Shown here piece by piece: positions 45,335 to 58,500 of a stretch of 64,000 bases of DNA. Numbering within the stretch: position 1 is the first letter of the stretch; the number at the start of each line of letters is the position of its first letter. A model generated the notes under the pieces. It ran no database searches. It was not told the DNA's origin and worked only from the letters and a program-made list of their open reading frames with translations. A program made the translations under genes and the position numbers. This DNA is from Telopea speciosissima (taxonomy: Eukaryota; Streptophyta; Magnoliopsida; Proteales; Proteaceae), in NCBI RefSeq assembly GCF_018873765.1, contig NC_057917.1:58586464-58650463 (forward strand). The letters run 5' to 3'.

Positions 45335-45900
45335 TAAAATAAACAACAGGGTATTGCCTGATGTTTGTCAACTAATCCAGAATGTTGCTTGTACTGTACT
45401 AACCACTATACATTGGAGGTGTCCTGCTACACAAGTACACTATTGTACAGGCCTTTATTCACATCTGCCATCTTTACTGTTGTTATCTAGATTGTATGGC
45501 ACCAAGATGCACTGTGTTGACAACAATGATAGCCAACACACAGACATTGCCATCGGTATTGTGTGTTCAACAATCTCCCCCTTTGGAATTGTTGTTAACA
45601 CATCATGAGCAAAATATCATAAAAAATTATCAATGCTCATGAGTCTCTCTCTCCCCCTTGACAATAATTGCAAAGGGTTGAGAGAACTTTCTCCCCCTTT
45701 GACAAAGTAATCAAAGGGCTCATATTGGACTCCCCCTAACTCCAATATCTCCTCCTTGCACATGACCACATCAGCCTGAGAACTCTCCCCCTAACTGGAA
45801 GATCTACGTGCTCAACTGATGTCTCTCCTCAGTAATGTGAGAACACCCTCATCGCATTAGTACCAAAGAACCTATAAGGAAGATCTAAAATAACTAACTA
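45335..45900 (-). mobile_element. LTR retrotransposon remnant (Copia, Sirevirus-like), antisense
   Basis: On the minus strand a purine tract AAAGGGGGAGAT (45584-45573) leads directly into an LTR-like start TGTTGAACACACAATACC at 45572. Further CTCCCCCTT motifs at 45650-45800 resemble the repeated purine tracts known near the 3' end of Sirevirus-type Copia elements. No coding part is left; a heavily broken fossil. Confidence 0.5.
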
Positions 45901-46232
45901 GAAAAAAAAAAAAAAAAGTATCTGATAAATCCATAAGCTTTCATTGACCATAACATCTCTCTCTAGAGCGATCTCTCCCAGTGTGGAATACAAGCACTTA
46001 TAGGAGTGCCCATCGCATCTTCCTATCCCATATGTGTGAATTCTCATACTACATAGGAGTGCAAGGATCACTAAACACCAAATATAAGGGAGTCTTGAAA
46101 ATTTGCTCAACTTAAAATTGAAGGAAACAATCATAAACATTTAGCTATTATATAGTTTTGTTAACAAAACAAAGGAAAAGGCGTACATGTCAAATATGAT
46201 TGTCCATCTCAATCGTATAGCACACCATGTAT

Positions 46233-46500
46233 GTGTTGAACACATAGTACAAATAGCAGTGTCTGTGTGTTGGTTGTCATTGTTATCAACACATTGCATG
46301 TGTGTTGTTTGTTGTCAATATAATGTATCTTGGTGCAGTACAATCAACAAAGCAACAATACAAATGGCAGTTATGAGTACATGCATGTACAACAATGTAG
46401 TGGTATAGTAGGATACCTACAGTGTATAGTGGTCAATACAGTACAGACATCATTCTGGATGAGTAGGCAGACATCAAGTAGCATGATATGACAGTGTTCA
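46233..46500 (+). mobile_element. LTR remnant, inverted relative of the 45.4 kb LTR
   Basis: It starts TGTTGAACACATAG and runs through GTGTCTGTGTGTTGG, CTTGGTGCAGTACAATC and CACTATACACTG-type blocks (inverse strand) that match 45340-45572 in opposite orientation. The two arms are about 650 bp apart. The right limit is unknown. Confidence 0.5.
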
Positions 46501-49250
46501 CAGGCTAAGATAGATATTACAAACTCAGTAGGTTTAGAACTCATGTGGCAGTATGTGTTAAGTGTAGTGTCAACAATTGTGGCCAAACAGTGCATATGAC
46601 AACATTCTTAATAGTCTGGCATGATGGATGAGTTCCCATAGTATTAGGATCATGATTTGACATATGTATATATTGTATAGTATTCACATGTGATGTGACA
46701 GTGCTGGGAGTGTACTAGTGAGATGCTACAATTTTAGTGAGTGTTGTGGCAGTGCCAAATGTGTCAGGATTCATGTTTTAGTGTTTACATGTGTCAGGCA
46801 ATGATTGGTATGGTCAGACAGCATGTTGGAGGAGTCGAATTAGCAAAATAGTGATTTGGTAGTGATGTGGAAAGTTAATAGTGATACAAGGATATCCAGG
46901 CTAATGTGGCAGCATGGGACACTTCATTTCAGGCTTATACAGTGTTTAGTAGCCTTTGGCAGCTTCAAATCAAGGCCAGAAGTTTCTAGAATTGAGATTT
47001 CATAGGTTCATGTGATGGCAAGGTGTTTGAGGGAAATTTTAGAAAGTGAAATAAAAATTTTGGAAGGAGGTGAAAACAAAAGAAACGTAGTTCTTCAAGT
47101 TACTGTTCTAGTGCATTTGGGTTTATGTCGTTTCGACACCGAACGGAGTAGATATAGTGATTCATGTGTGGTTGTGTTAAAAAGAATCAAATTTGAGAGG
47201 TTTTTAAAATTCTGAGAAGTATTATGGAAATCTTCTCTAAGATTGTAAATGTGGAGGATAGATCTCCTTGTCACGAGCACGATGCCACAAACCAAGTTGA
47301 AAAACTCCTTAAAATGAGTAAGATATGGCCTAGATATCCTTTTGGGTGTTCTGATTACGGTTGGTCGAAAGTCATTTAAACATAACTTCATCCGATGACA
47401 TTTTGGAATCTTAGAGAGCTTTACACACAAAGAATAAAAAAAAAATATCAATGTAGCAAGGTAGTAGCCTCTGTGGTGTGGAGTTTCAAAAAACCCTCCC
47501 CTCGTGGTTGTGTGCATCAATCCTTGATTCCTACCGCCATTGAAAAGTGCAGCAAGGTAGGAAGGATTCCATTGTAACACTTATATTGTTTATTGCATAC
47601 AAAGTGAAGAAAAAGAAAAGATAAGTAGAAGGAAGAAAGAGAAAGAAAGAGGAAGGAAGCAAGCTCCGGTTGTGGTAGCCAAGGAAAGGGAAGGGAAAAA
47701 GAAAATAAGAAAGAGAAGAAAAGAGAACGAAGAAGGAAAAAGAAAAGAAAAGGAGAGGAAGGAAAGAGCAAGAGAGAGAGTCTATGACATAGACCCATTG
47801 CCCGGGGGTTTCAGACATTGCCATATTCGGGTTCTACATTGCACTTGAAGATTCCAGTTCTCCATCAAATTAGGTGGAGTTGAAGATTGCAGTGAGCTAC
47901 CAGAGTTCCTGGATTCCTAAAAGTTAGAGATCAAAGGCTCAACTTGTGAGATTCTCTATGCTTTATATCATGTTATATTTGATTCTATATTTACATTGCA
48001 TGTGTTAGCTAGGTTATATTATCATAGACCTGTGCTATGTGGGATTGATTGTAGGGAATTTGTATAAACCCAATTTGACTTCATATTGGGGTGTTTCGTG
48101 GGTACTGGACATTGGTAGTGTAATCTACTTGAATCTACCGTGGGTGCAACCTCTTGGTTTTATGGTGGAAAATTACCGTGGGTCTGGCCTCTCAGTTCTA
48201 TGCTGGGAAAATAATGATGAGTATTTGTTGAGCCCTCTTGGGCATTACTCCATGCATTTTAGTAATCTACTAAAGCACGCATATTCTGTGTTGTGGATGT
48301 ATGGTTGTACATTTTAGAGTCATTGTCTGCAGGATGGGTGTGCACACCAGGTAGACCTTTCCACAAGAATTGTATACATGTTATAGATGTAAATGATGGT
48401 TAGAGGTATGTAGTAATGAGAGTGGTGGACAACAGTCAATATATATGCATCAGTATGAGTCAGAAGTTCAGTTGGTATCATTCTCAATTAGTGGTAGTTG
48501 TGTGAGTCCAACTTTTCAGTGAGTATGGTGATTATCTAACTTAGACAGAACTGGATGCTTCAACAGAGTGATATATTGTTTTGATTGAATGCATAGATTT
48601 ATGATGGGCAGTTAGTGATTGTGTTGCAGTAGTAAGTTGCAGATGGTTTTAATGGTGAATATCTGCTTGGGACAACACTTTGCAATTGAGTAGTATTGAG
48701 TGGAAATTTGGTTTGAGTTTAGCAATTGAATTATTCAACTCATAGGGTAGGGAAGATGCATACGAGGAGATTTTCATGTGGAATGGTTAAAAAAAAAAAC
48801 AATCTAGCACTGGATGCTGTCTTATTTATGTAGGAATACCAAGCAAGATGACAACACATTCATCTTCATTTTGTGTGTAATTTATGCCCCATTTGCAAAG
48901 AAGGAAATAATGAAAATAAAAGGTAAGAGAAGAAAAGACCAATCAATTGTTATATCATTGCACATATACCAATTAGAACACATGTTTATACCAATATATA
49001 CTTGAGCAATGCTAGCCTAGCGATACAACCTAAAAGGGTCACAAGCACTCTCGACCTCTCAACAAAGTAGGTTATACTATTTTGCATAGCAGATGCGATA
49101 TATTCGCAGGCTGAAAACACCCATAATCCTTTACAAATAGAAAATTTGGCATTTCCCAATATCCTTTATAACTAGTTGATAATCTCCCTTCACGTACACA
49201 CACACATGAGCTAACAAAGAATTACTTGTCTTATCATTGAATTTAAAAAT
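46501..49250. other. Gene-free region
   Basis: No exon was recognised. Positions 47580-47790 are extremely purine-rich on the plus strand (GAAAGA runs). The rest may be further LTR-element debris, without provable ends. Confidence 0.35.
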
Positions 49251-49254
49251 GTTA

Positions 49255-49470
49255 CTTAATTGAGAAAAGATTTAGAGAGAGGTAACCAATTAAAAGGGAC
49301 AAAAAGTATTTACCTAGTTTAAAGAGAGGAGGGAGAGATTTCAAAAGTTACCTAATTAAGAGAAGGAAGATTTTCAAAATTACTTGAGATAGGAGAAATT
49401 TTGAAACTTACCTAATTGAGAGGAGAGAGGAAAGGATTATAAAAATCACCTAATTGAGATTTTGGGAATA
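49255..49470 (+). repeat. Degenerate tandem repeat, about 50-bp unit
   Basis: Four or more copies of a unit containing TTACCTAATTGAGAGGAGAG and a TTTTCAAAA-type segment. Confidence 0.55.
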
Positions 49471-49548
49471 ATGAGCTGTAATCATTCATGAATTTGAAAG
49501 GTAATTTAATTAAGAAAATATTGAGAAGACACAGTTGTACTATGTCAG

Positions 49549-49595
49549 AAGCGTTACTGCCTTGTTACCCAACAAAAAAAAAAAGCGTTACTGCC
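49549..49595 (+). repeat. Micro-insertion with A tail and 13-bp TSD
   Basis: The perfect direct repeat AAGCGTTACTGCC (49549-49561 and 49583-49595) flanks only 21 bp, TTGTTACCCAAC followed by nine A. This is the clearest of the tiny A-tailed insertions in the window. Confidence 0.7.
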
Positions 49596-49599
49596 ATCT

Positions 49600-52500
49600 A
49601 ATGCAGAATTAATGACAATACTTAGGTGTAACGGTAGAATTATCTTAAATGGAAAATAATACCCTCTAGTGCTACATTTTTATAAAAAAATAATTTAAAA
49701 AAATATAAATCTCCTTCTTTTTTTTTATCTAGGGGTATATGTTGTCATTTTAGTTATTAAGAATAAAAACATTTGTATTTCCAACACTACCCTTCAAAAT
49801 TTAATTTACATGAATTATAATAAAATATTTAGAAATTTTCAAAAGTAGTACAATTCAATATTAAATAAATTAGCATGAAAATTTTCAATTTAATACATAT
49901 GGAAATAAACAAAATATATCTTTACCAAGAAAAAAAAGCATGAAATTTATATCGTCAAATAAGTAATAACTTGATAAGGCATGGCTATTACTTATTACAT
50001 ACATGGTGTTCTTCTCGCATTTTTCTCGTCCACCAATGTTTTTTGAGAGAAAAAAAAAATCTAGAAAATTGACAAAATAATCATGTGAACATACACATCC
50101 CTTCATCTTCTTCAATTTTTTTTCCTTTTGAATCCTACATGTGATATATGCAACAAGCCCAACCTGTTTTCTACTTATGTCTTAAAATTTCACCCTGCCC
50201 TTTCTCTGCCTCCCTCCCTCCCTCTGTCACTCTCCTTCCTCATATGTTTGATTTTCTTTCTCTGTATCTTGGAGTTCTCTGTTTTGAAAAAATTTTCATG
50301 GCTGGTTGAAAATGACGAAATCTTAATGCCACAATTTTGATCGAATCACAACCACCGACTGATAACATTCCTCCAACGATCTCCACACAATAGTCCAAGA
50401 GAAGTGATTAGAATTCGAGTTCATCTTTATGCTAGGTAATGTACTGAAACACTAATTTTCATCTCTTTGTTCTTTTGGATCTAAACTTATATCATTGTTT
50501 TTCGCAAAACTTTTTGTTTACGTTTTTCTCACAATTAGATGAAAATGATGGGACCCTCAAGCTAGAAATTTTAATTGAGAGAAAACCACAATATAGCAAG
50601 ATTCCTTAAGTAAAACTCACATGAAGGTTCCAGTAATGGGATCCAAGTTCCAATTTTTGCTATGTCAGTAGTAGCCAAAGCCCTAATTTGTATCTTTGTT
50701 GTTTTATAAGGCTACACATCAATATTTTTCCTACTAAAGGACATGCATACTCCTTTACTATTAAAAAAACCCTAATTTTTTATCTTTTGCATATCATTGT
50801 GAACTTTGATCGAAGACCATTAACTTACCATAATCTTTATAGATCTTCTGAAGTATAACCTTAATTTCCTTCATAGCCTTTTTGAAGGTGGAAGCAAAAC
50901 TTAACTCTGCTATCTAGAATAGTTTTGGTAAGAAATTGTGAATTGAAGAGACATTATCATATTGTGGTTCTATTTAAATTGTTCCAATCAATATCTAGTT
51001 GATAACTTAATAACATATATCCCTTTCTTATGTTTGATATATGGTTTATGAGATTAGACTATTTAAGCATTCTTATTGTTTTCTTAATGTATGTTGCTTT
51101 TCAACTTTACAAACTTCTTTAGGATCTAATTTGGTATAATGCGATTATAACTCTATCATTGCACTATATATATATTTTTTCATATGAGAATTATGATTGC
51201 GCTCTAACACTACATGTGTTCTTTAATAGGATTATCAATTGTTGGGTTGAGGATGTCGGTTTCAATCAACTTGGAAGCGTATGTGTTAGATGGTATGCTA
51301 TTAGTCTCCTCATGAACCAATATTTTTTCTTATCCTTGTTTTCTCTTTTTATTTGTTGAATACTAAGTGATCATCGAAACTGGAAGTTGTGGTATTTGGG
51401 ACCTCATATTTTAGTAGTACCAGGTTAACAAAAAGTAGGATGATAAATAAATGAATCAATAAACTTATTGGAATTCAGCTATGACTATTTTTAGGCATTT
51501 AATTATGTAATTTAGTTAGAGATTGTTTCATGATTCAAAATCTTCAAGGCACTAATACTTGAAAAATACTTGTTCTATATTATTCTATGCATTGGCTGAT
51601 GTGTACATTTTCGTTTTTTCTTTTCATACTAAAAAGGTTTCCCCTACAACTTTTGCTTCTCATCTATAGCTTATGCTGAAACTTCTACTACAATGATATT
51701 TTTTGATATGTATAAAAGCGTAAACTTTCATCTCTCTCTCTCTCCACACACACACACCCCTCCACACCCTCCCACGCACATTAACTTTTTAATGTTTAAC
51801 ATAACTTATTTTTGTATACGAAATTTATAGTTTTTCGTACCGTTGTTGGACTTGATAGCATAATTAACAACCATTTGAGCAATTAACCTTCTCCACTCCC
51901 TATTTAATTTCAGTTATTGAGACATTTGATTTATTGGTAATACTTGCCTAACCAAATCCTTCGTTTTAAGTCAATGATGCTCATTCTTGCTCACTTACAA
52001 GAGCCTAATGATTTATACCTTTTGTACCTCAAAGTCTTCTGAAGTGTACAAACCAAAAATATTAAACTATAAATATTAGTATTAAAACACACTTTAATTA
52101 CTGTAATAACAGTTGATCATAATTTGAGTAGTAGTATTATCCAACCTAGTTGTACTAATGTGGTTATGGTTGAACTAGTCATGGCACTATCTTCTTTATA
52201 CTATCTACTTTGTAACTTACATACTATTATTTGTTGGTCTAATGTACTCAAATACTTATTCACTTTATGTTCTTTAGTTTTTAATGGCAGCTATTCCAAG
52301 GTGTTCCACTAAGGTTAGCTTTTGCAGCCCCCTCCCTCCCTTTTTTTTTTTCTAATGGCAGTGAAATTTTATAGATAGCATGTTCTCCACTTCATTAACT
52401 CAGTTCAAAACATTCTTGCCACATTGTCTTCTGAAGCTTTGGAAAATAGGGTTTAAAAGTTAGTCTTTTGTAAGTTGAGTGTATGGTTGGAAATACAAGT

Positions 52501-54110
52501 GAGAAATACCAAGACATGGGGAGACTGTATATGATTGGATAGGTTCAGAAAATTGTCATGTAGCTCAGAGGTATCCTATCTCTCCACTAGTTAAATGGGC
52601 CAGACCAATCGTCCATAGTGCAACCTAGGTAGGTCATCAAGGAAGGTATTTTAGCCTACAATTTTTTTTTTTGGTGAATAAAAAAAAATCACGTGTATTA
52701 TGTATTTCTCTATTACCCATTGTTATATGTATTTTCTATTTAATGATAAAAATCATACGTTATAAACAGTTCATACCACAGTGAATACGGGCTATTAAGA
52801 GATAGAGGAGTCCATATATTGAGGGGATAACGACAAACTATATAGCAAGTTAATTGTTCTACATTCCTTTGGAGACAACAATGATCAAGGTATGTATATA
52901 AAGGGCCCTTTTTCTAGTTATTCCTTTATATTTACAATTTCAATTAGTTAATAACTCCAATAGATATTTGCCACATCTAATATTGACTGAATAACTAGTG
53001 CTTTTAGTGACATTGATAAAATTTATCTTGTTTTGTTTTATTTTTATTAAAAAATCTATCATAGAACTTACATGTATTTCACTTGAATTTTGCTATTTAC
53101 ACAAAAGGAGAAAAATGAATAAAAAACACATCGTTAATAAATTGACTGGGAATTTTGCATGTCCCTTCGAAGAAAAAATAATTAAATAGCCATTTTATTT
53201 TTAGGGCATAATCTAGTTATGCTTATTAATCTGCTTTTGGGGTTTTGAAAGCTAGCTTCTAAGAAGAAAAAAGGGCAAATCCATTGGAATTTTTTAGTTT
53301 GGCATTTTTTATTGCCTCTACTGCTAGAAGCCCTAAATCAGCATCTCCTAGCTTATTGGTTTAGTTATTTATTTATTTAAGCAATAATGATTCAAAACCG
53401 ACAAATTCAATTGAATATTCTTTTTGCTCATAGAAATTGGCTTTTGAAGCTTGCCTAGACATGCATTTATGTGTTTGTTTCTTCAAATCCAAATTACCTA
53501 TTTGATTCCTTTTCAATTTTGTTTTTTTTCCCCTGTATTTCTACTGAACTTCTTTACTTAATTAGTTTCTTAGCAAGTTATTTTTCTTATATATATATAA
53601 TGCATTTAACTTAGATGCATTGAGCAAAATTTTCATTTTTAAGTATCCCTAGACTCTTCAATTTATTTTTCATAATAATACGAAAAGGGAAAATTCCAAA
53701 GGACAATGATTAACAAATAAAAAATATAGTTTTTAATCATCCTATTATTTATCAAAATGTTAGGTGTTGTTCAATGTGATCTCTTCTCTATTAGTCTTTT
53801 TGATAGAAAGAACATGTTGGTTCCTTTAAACATTTTACTTGTTCTATTTTGTAACATAAAAGAATGATAACACATTGTATACCTGCAATGATCTTGTTAT
53901 TAACAATTTCATATTCACTTTTAGAGGTTTCTTTATCCTTTATTTGTTATAAAATGAACCTTCTAGGTTAACATTGATTATGTTATTTACTTCTAACATA
54001 TATATGAATGGTTAATCTATTTGTAACCAAGGTGGTTACAACTTAAAGTTGTTACCTCTCTTTTATGTCCAATGTTAAACATCTATTACCTGAGCTATTT
54101 GGTGTTATAT
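49600..54110. other. Gene-free AT-rich region
   Basis: About 4.5 kb with no exon recognised on either strand. Short CT/CA microsatellites occur near 51735. Confidence 0.4.
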
Positions 54111-54117
54111 GCTTAAT

Positions 54118-54470
54118 GAGGCTTGATCTAGTGTATGTGCATTATTAGATTGGGCCAACCCAGTATATGATAGGTTAAAGAGCTTGATTTAATGTGTTCC
54201 ATTAGTTTAGTCAAATACATAATATTTAGTATTTGAGTCAAGAACCACATCACAGATTCGAGTCACAAAATGGGCAACCTAGGAGATGACTATCTGGAGT
54301 AGAGTGAAAGCTGTTACCAAACATGCTACTTACCGCCAGAGTGAGAGCTGCCTAGAGTTACTGTTGTATGTCTAATTGGGACTCGACCTAGTGTATGGGC
54401 GCTAGAATGGGCCAGCCTAGTATGTGATAAGTAAAATGGCTCGAGTTAACGTGTTCCATCAATTTTGGAA
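54118..54470 (+). repeat. Direct repeat pair upstream of PDS5
   Basis: Two related units (about 54118-54215 and 54370-54470) share GACCTAGTGTATGGGC, GGGCCAACCCAGTATATGAT and GTGTTCCATYA-type motifs, about 250 bp apart. Confidence 0.55.
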
Positions 54471-55105
54471 CTTTTAAAGTATTATCGGTCAAGTTCCTAC
54501 CTCTTTTATAATAACTGAATTAGATAATTAAAAAATTGAACTAAATCTAGGATGAGTATTGACATATACATAATGTTTCAATATTGGAAGTGCATGGATT
54601 TGCCCAGGCCAAACTGAACCCTGGTTGGCCCTTAAATTTTCTGACAGAGGCCAGGAGAATCAGTATAGACTGGCACCTGCAGCCAAACAGTTCACCCTGA
54701 AGGCCAGAGTAACATAGCAGGGGCATGCATGGACAAGAGTCGTAAAGTTTGAAAAGTGCAAAAAAGTACATAATCAATAATTAATAACAGAATTCAGTAA
54801 GAGAGGAGAAAAGAGAGAATGACATTTGAGTAATTTCACAGGGTTAGGACGACAGAATGGTTAGTTGGGTCTGGTCTTCACTGTACTACTATTATAGCGT
54901 GGAGTTGAACAACGCAGAGTCTAAAGGGTTACGAAAGCAGCAGAAGAGGCAAAAAAATTAAGTTGCGGATTCCAAAGCTAAAGTTTAGCCAAATTCCATA
55001 AACCGGGAGGATTCCAACCTTATTTAAATTCATTTTACCCTCTCATTTTTACATTATTTTTTTCTCATTTTTTCATTCCTTCTTTCATCTTTTAGAAGCC
55101 AAACC

Positions 55106-55190
55106 GTGAGAGAGAGAGAGAGAGAACGGGCCAGCAAGAGAGGGGGCTAGTGCCAAGTTTAAGCTAGAGACAGAGAGAGAGAGAGAGAAG
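55106..55190. repeat. (GA)n microsatellites in the PDS5 5' region
   Basis: Two GAGAGA runs (about 55108-55124 and 55168-55187) in the presumed promoter or 5' UTR of PDS5. Confidence 0.7.
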
Positions 55191-55517
55191 GGCTTGGGAA
55201 TAAAGAAAAAAAAAACTGTTTTTTCAGTTTACTGAGGAAAAAAAAAAAAAAAACAGGTACACACGAAACAGAGAAAATACTCGTCCCTTCTTCTTATTCT
55301 TCGTGTTTTTGGTTTTTAGATACCTGTAAAACCCTAGATTTTGGTTTGGATTCATTGTTACATAGGTTTTGTATCTGTAAAGCCCTAGCAGGGGTGGTTG
55401 TTGTTGTTTCGTTGTGGTTGTTCTTGTTTTGGATTCTAGGGTTTCATTTTTTTAGGGTTTCAAATGATGTGAGTTTGCAGTGAAGTTCGAAGCTTCGAGG
55501 ATCTGGAACGGGAACAA

Positions 55518-58500
55518 ATGGCGTCCTCGGAGAAAGACCTCGAAGAACAACTTAAGGAAGCTGGGGAGAGACTCCTCAATAGTCCTCCTTCTGATGTCGA
55601 TGAACTCCTCCCACTTCTCGAGGTAAGCCCTGTTTTCTTTCTCTGTTTTATGTATATCTTTTAGTACCTTTGTCTTCTTTGTTCTGTTGGTTGGATCATT
55701 TTTGGGGTGGGTGGCATGCAGTTGGTGGCTTTGTTGTTGTATGCATGTGTTGTTTGTCTTCCTAGTTGTGAACTATGATGGTGATATTTGTTTGAATGTA
55801 ATTTCTTTTTTTTTAATTTTCTCCTTCGAGGTTTCTAAATATGGCCTGACGAAGAGGTTATGATTATCTGAGTTCCTCTTTACGGTCAGCATCTTCACAT
55901 GTATCTTGTTTGTGTCATTTTAAGCCGAGTTTAGGAGGAAAAATACTCACTTTTTGAGCTACAGTGATATGGAATATATTAACACATTGTGGACGATTAA
56001 TCCTTGGATTTGCTGTTTGCGAGTTTTTCTCATTGTAGACGTGTGTTCTTGAGTTGACATACTCGGATTTTCAGTTTGAGAATCAGTAACTAGTTTAAAA
56101 CAACTCTCTTGCCACCATAGTTCAAGATTATGGAATTGGGGACGGATCGGTACCAATCGGGATCAATTGGAATTGTCCCGGAATCGGTTAGAATTGTTTG
56201 AAACCCTAGAAATTGGATCAAGAAGAAGAACAAAAAAAGTCTCAAAATTTGAGTTTTTTGATTAAAAATCTTGTGGATCTTGCTATCAGAAATATTTTTC
56301 ATTTATTTTATGCTATTTTACTGAGTAAAAGAAGAAAACAATGGAAAAAATTGAAGATCAACCATGAAACCAGGGAGATTCAAAAGAAGGTTGCAGAATT
56401 TTGATGACATTCAAGATGTCAAGAAAATAAAGAAGAATGACCGATCTTATAGGCCATTTGAACCAAGAACATGCGGAAAGCATATGAGTGAAAAGTGTAA
56501 TGGGCCTTAAAGTCCAACCTAGATGCTTAGTCCTCCCAAAAGTGAAATTAGGTTTTCAATAAAGGAATTCCTGAGGCATTGTTCGGGATCGTCGGGACAA
56601 TGCTTGGGATGCCTAAAGGTGGTTTTGGCCGTCCCAACATTTTTGGGTGATTGGGAATGGGACGGCAAAAACTGTTGATGGCCCCCCCTTGATTGTCCTG
56701 ATTAAAAAAGCTTAGTGTTAAGTGAAGACGGTGATGCTAAGTTTTAAAAACTTGGAATTGGGTCATGTCGATTCTGATCCGATTTTGATTTGAATCAGTT
56801 GGAATCAATGGGAATTGGCCAATTCTGGCAACCGGTCCATAACCAAATGAAGTGTCTTTGAAATCGGTCAAAATTCATGTCTCTATGATCTCAAAGACGG
56901 CGGAGTTTTTCCAGCGAAGCACCCACCATGCATGCCAACTAGAAAGCTACTTTGCCTCCTCTTTCAATGTTCTATGAGCCCTCGAAACAAATAGCCATAC
57001 ACCATTTCGAGGACCTCTGTTTCAGCGGTGGAGGCTTGGCCTTTGCTTTGTTCCCTTCGGTTGAGAATGGAGGCATGGATGAAGAAAAAGAACAAGGAGG
57101 AGGAGGATATCAAAGAACTGGACTCGAATCGAGATGATGGAGCTTATCAGGCTTCGATTGGATATGGAACCAAGGTTTGTGAGGAGCAACAGAAAATCGG
57201 AGGTGTGGGAGGAGATCTTAGAAGCTCTGAGAAGGAAAGGAATTTGTAGAAGGTTCTTCTTTGGCTGACAGTGGGGGTGGTAATGTTGCAGCCTAATCCA
57301 TCTGTGGCTTTAATTAATCGGGTATAATCGGAATTGGGGCTGGGCGATACTGATTCGAATCAGACATTTTGACTGATTTGGATCCTGTTTTTGAAACAAT
57401 GGGTGGTGCTCAAACTCAATTGCAAAATGATAAGAGTTCTGTATGCTCCTATTTGGATAAAACTCAGAAACCCTTAATTATTCCACTAAGTAACACTCAG
57501 GCTGAACATCTTGTAAAATTAGATGACGAGCGGTAGTGCTGGGTGTCTTGTGTGCTGCTTTGGAGGTCCACCTTTTCTTTTTTTTGTTAGATCCGTATGT
57601 CATACATTGACTAATATCAATTTATGCTAGTTGCTTAGTAACTGTACCATAGTTTATTGCTAATTGTTAACTTTGTATGCTAACGTACTGGTCCATCTCT
57701 TGACTGTTTTGTCATTATTCTGCCACAATTGATTTACTGGTTAATTCCTAGCCTCATTATTCTGCGACAATGGATTTATTGGTTAAATCCTAGCCTTATA
57801 TAGCTACCCTTGCTCCTAACACACAATTTGGTATGAGAATAACCATTCAATAATTGATCGTTTTGGCCACACTTTTGGGACACATTGTCTGAATCATAGT
57901 TGTCATGGCGTCTGGGCGACCCTAGGTGTTGGAGGAGGGAAACAATCAAAGGCGCTACCAGCAAGGCGACCAAGGCACCTGGAGACTAGGTGACGCCTTA
58001 TCAACTATGGTCTGAATTGGCGTGATTCAGTCAGTTTACTTGGGTTTTACGGTTATACCTCCTCAAAGAGAGATTGGCCAACATATTTTGAGCAATTGTT
58101 CAATTGCCTTTATTGTTAGGATCTGCTGTAGAAAAGAATTAGTTGGCATATTGGAAAATAAAATAACTTTTATTCTTGGGTTTGGTGAAGTAAAATGTAA
58201 TTGGTCTGCTACAGGTAGTTTTCTTATATTATCAAGGTTAGTGTAGTGAATTTTAAATAAATATTTGGTTACGTGGTACCCTTCAGAAAAAAGAGAGGTT
58301 AAAAATAGATAATTTGGCTCTCACTAATGTGTTTCTGCCAGGTATGCTTTTGGACGTCATTGGCGTAATAGTTTCCAGCGATCTTCTTGATATGCATTGA
58401 AGTTATCTTTACTACTCATGCTTTCTACAAATTTTGGATGATCTATTAAGTAAGCCCATCTTTTTTTATGGAGAGGCCCCTACTCACACCATGGATTGAA

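Noticed and set aside
45354-45608. 84-codon open frame as a small gene
   Set aside because: It lies within the inverted LTR arm and its counterpart on the other arm is open by the same repeat similarity.
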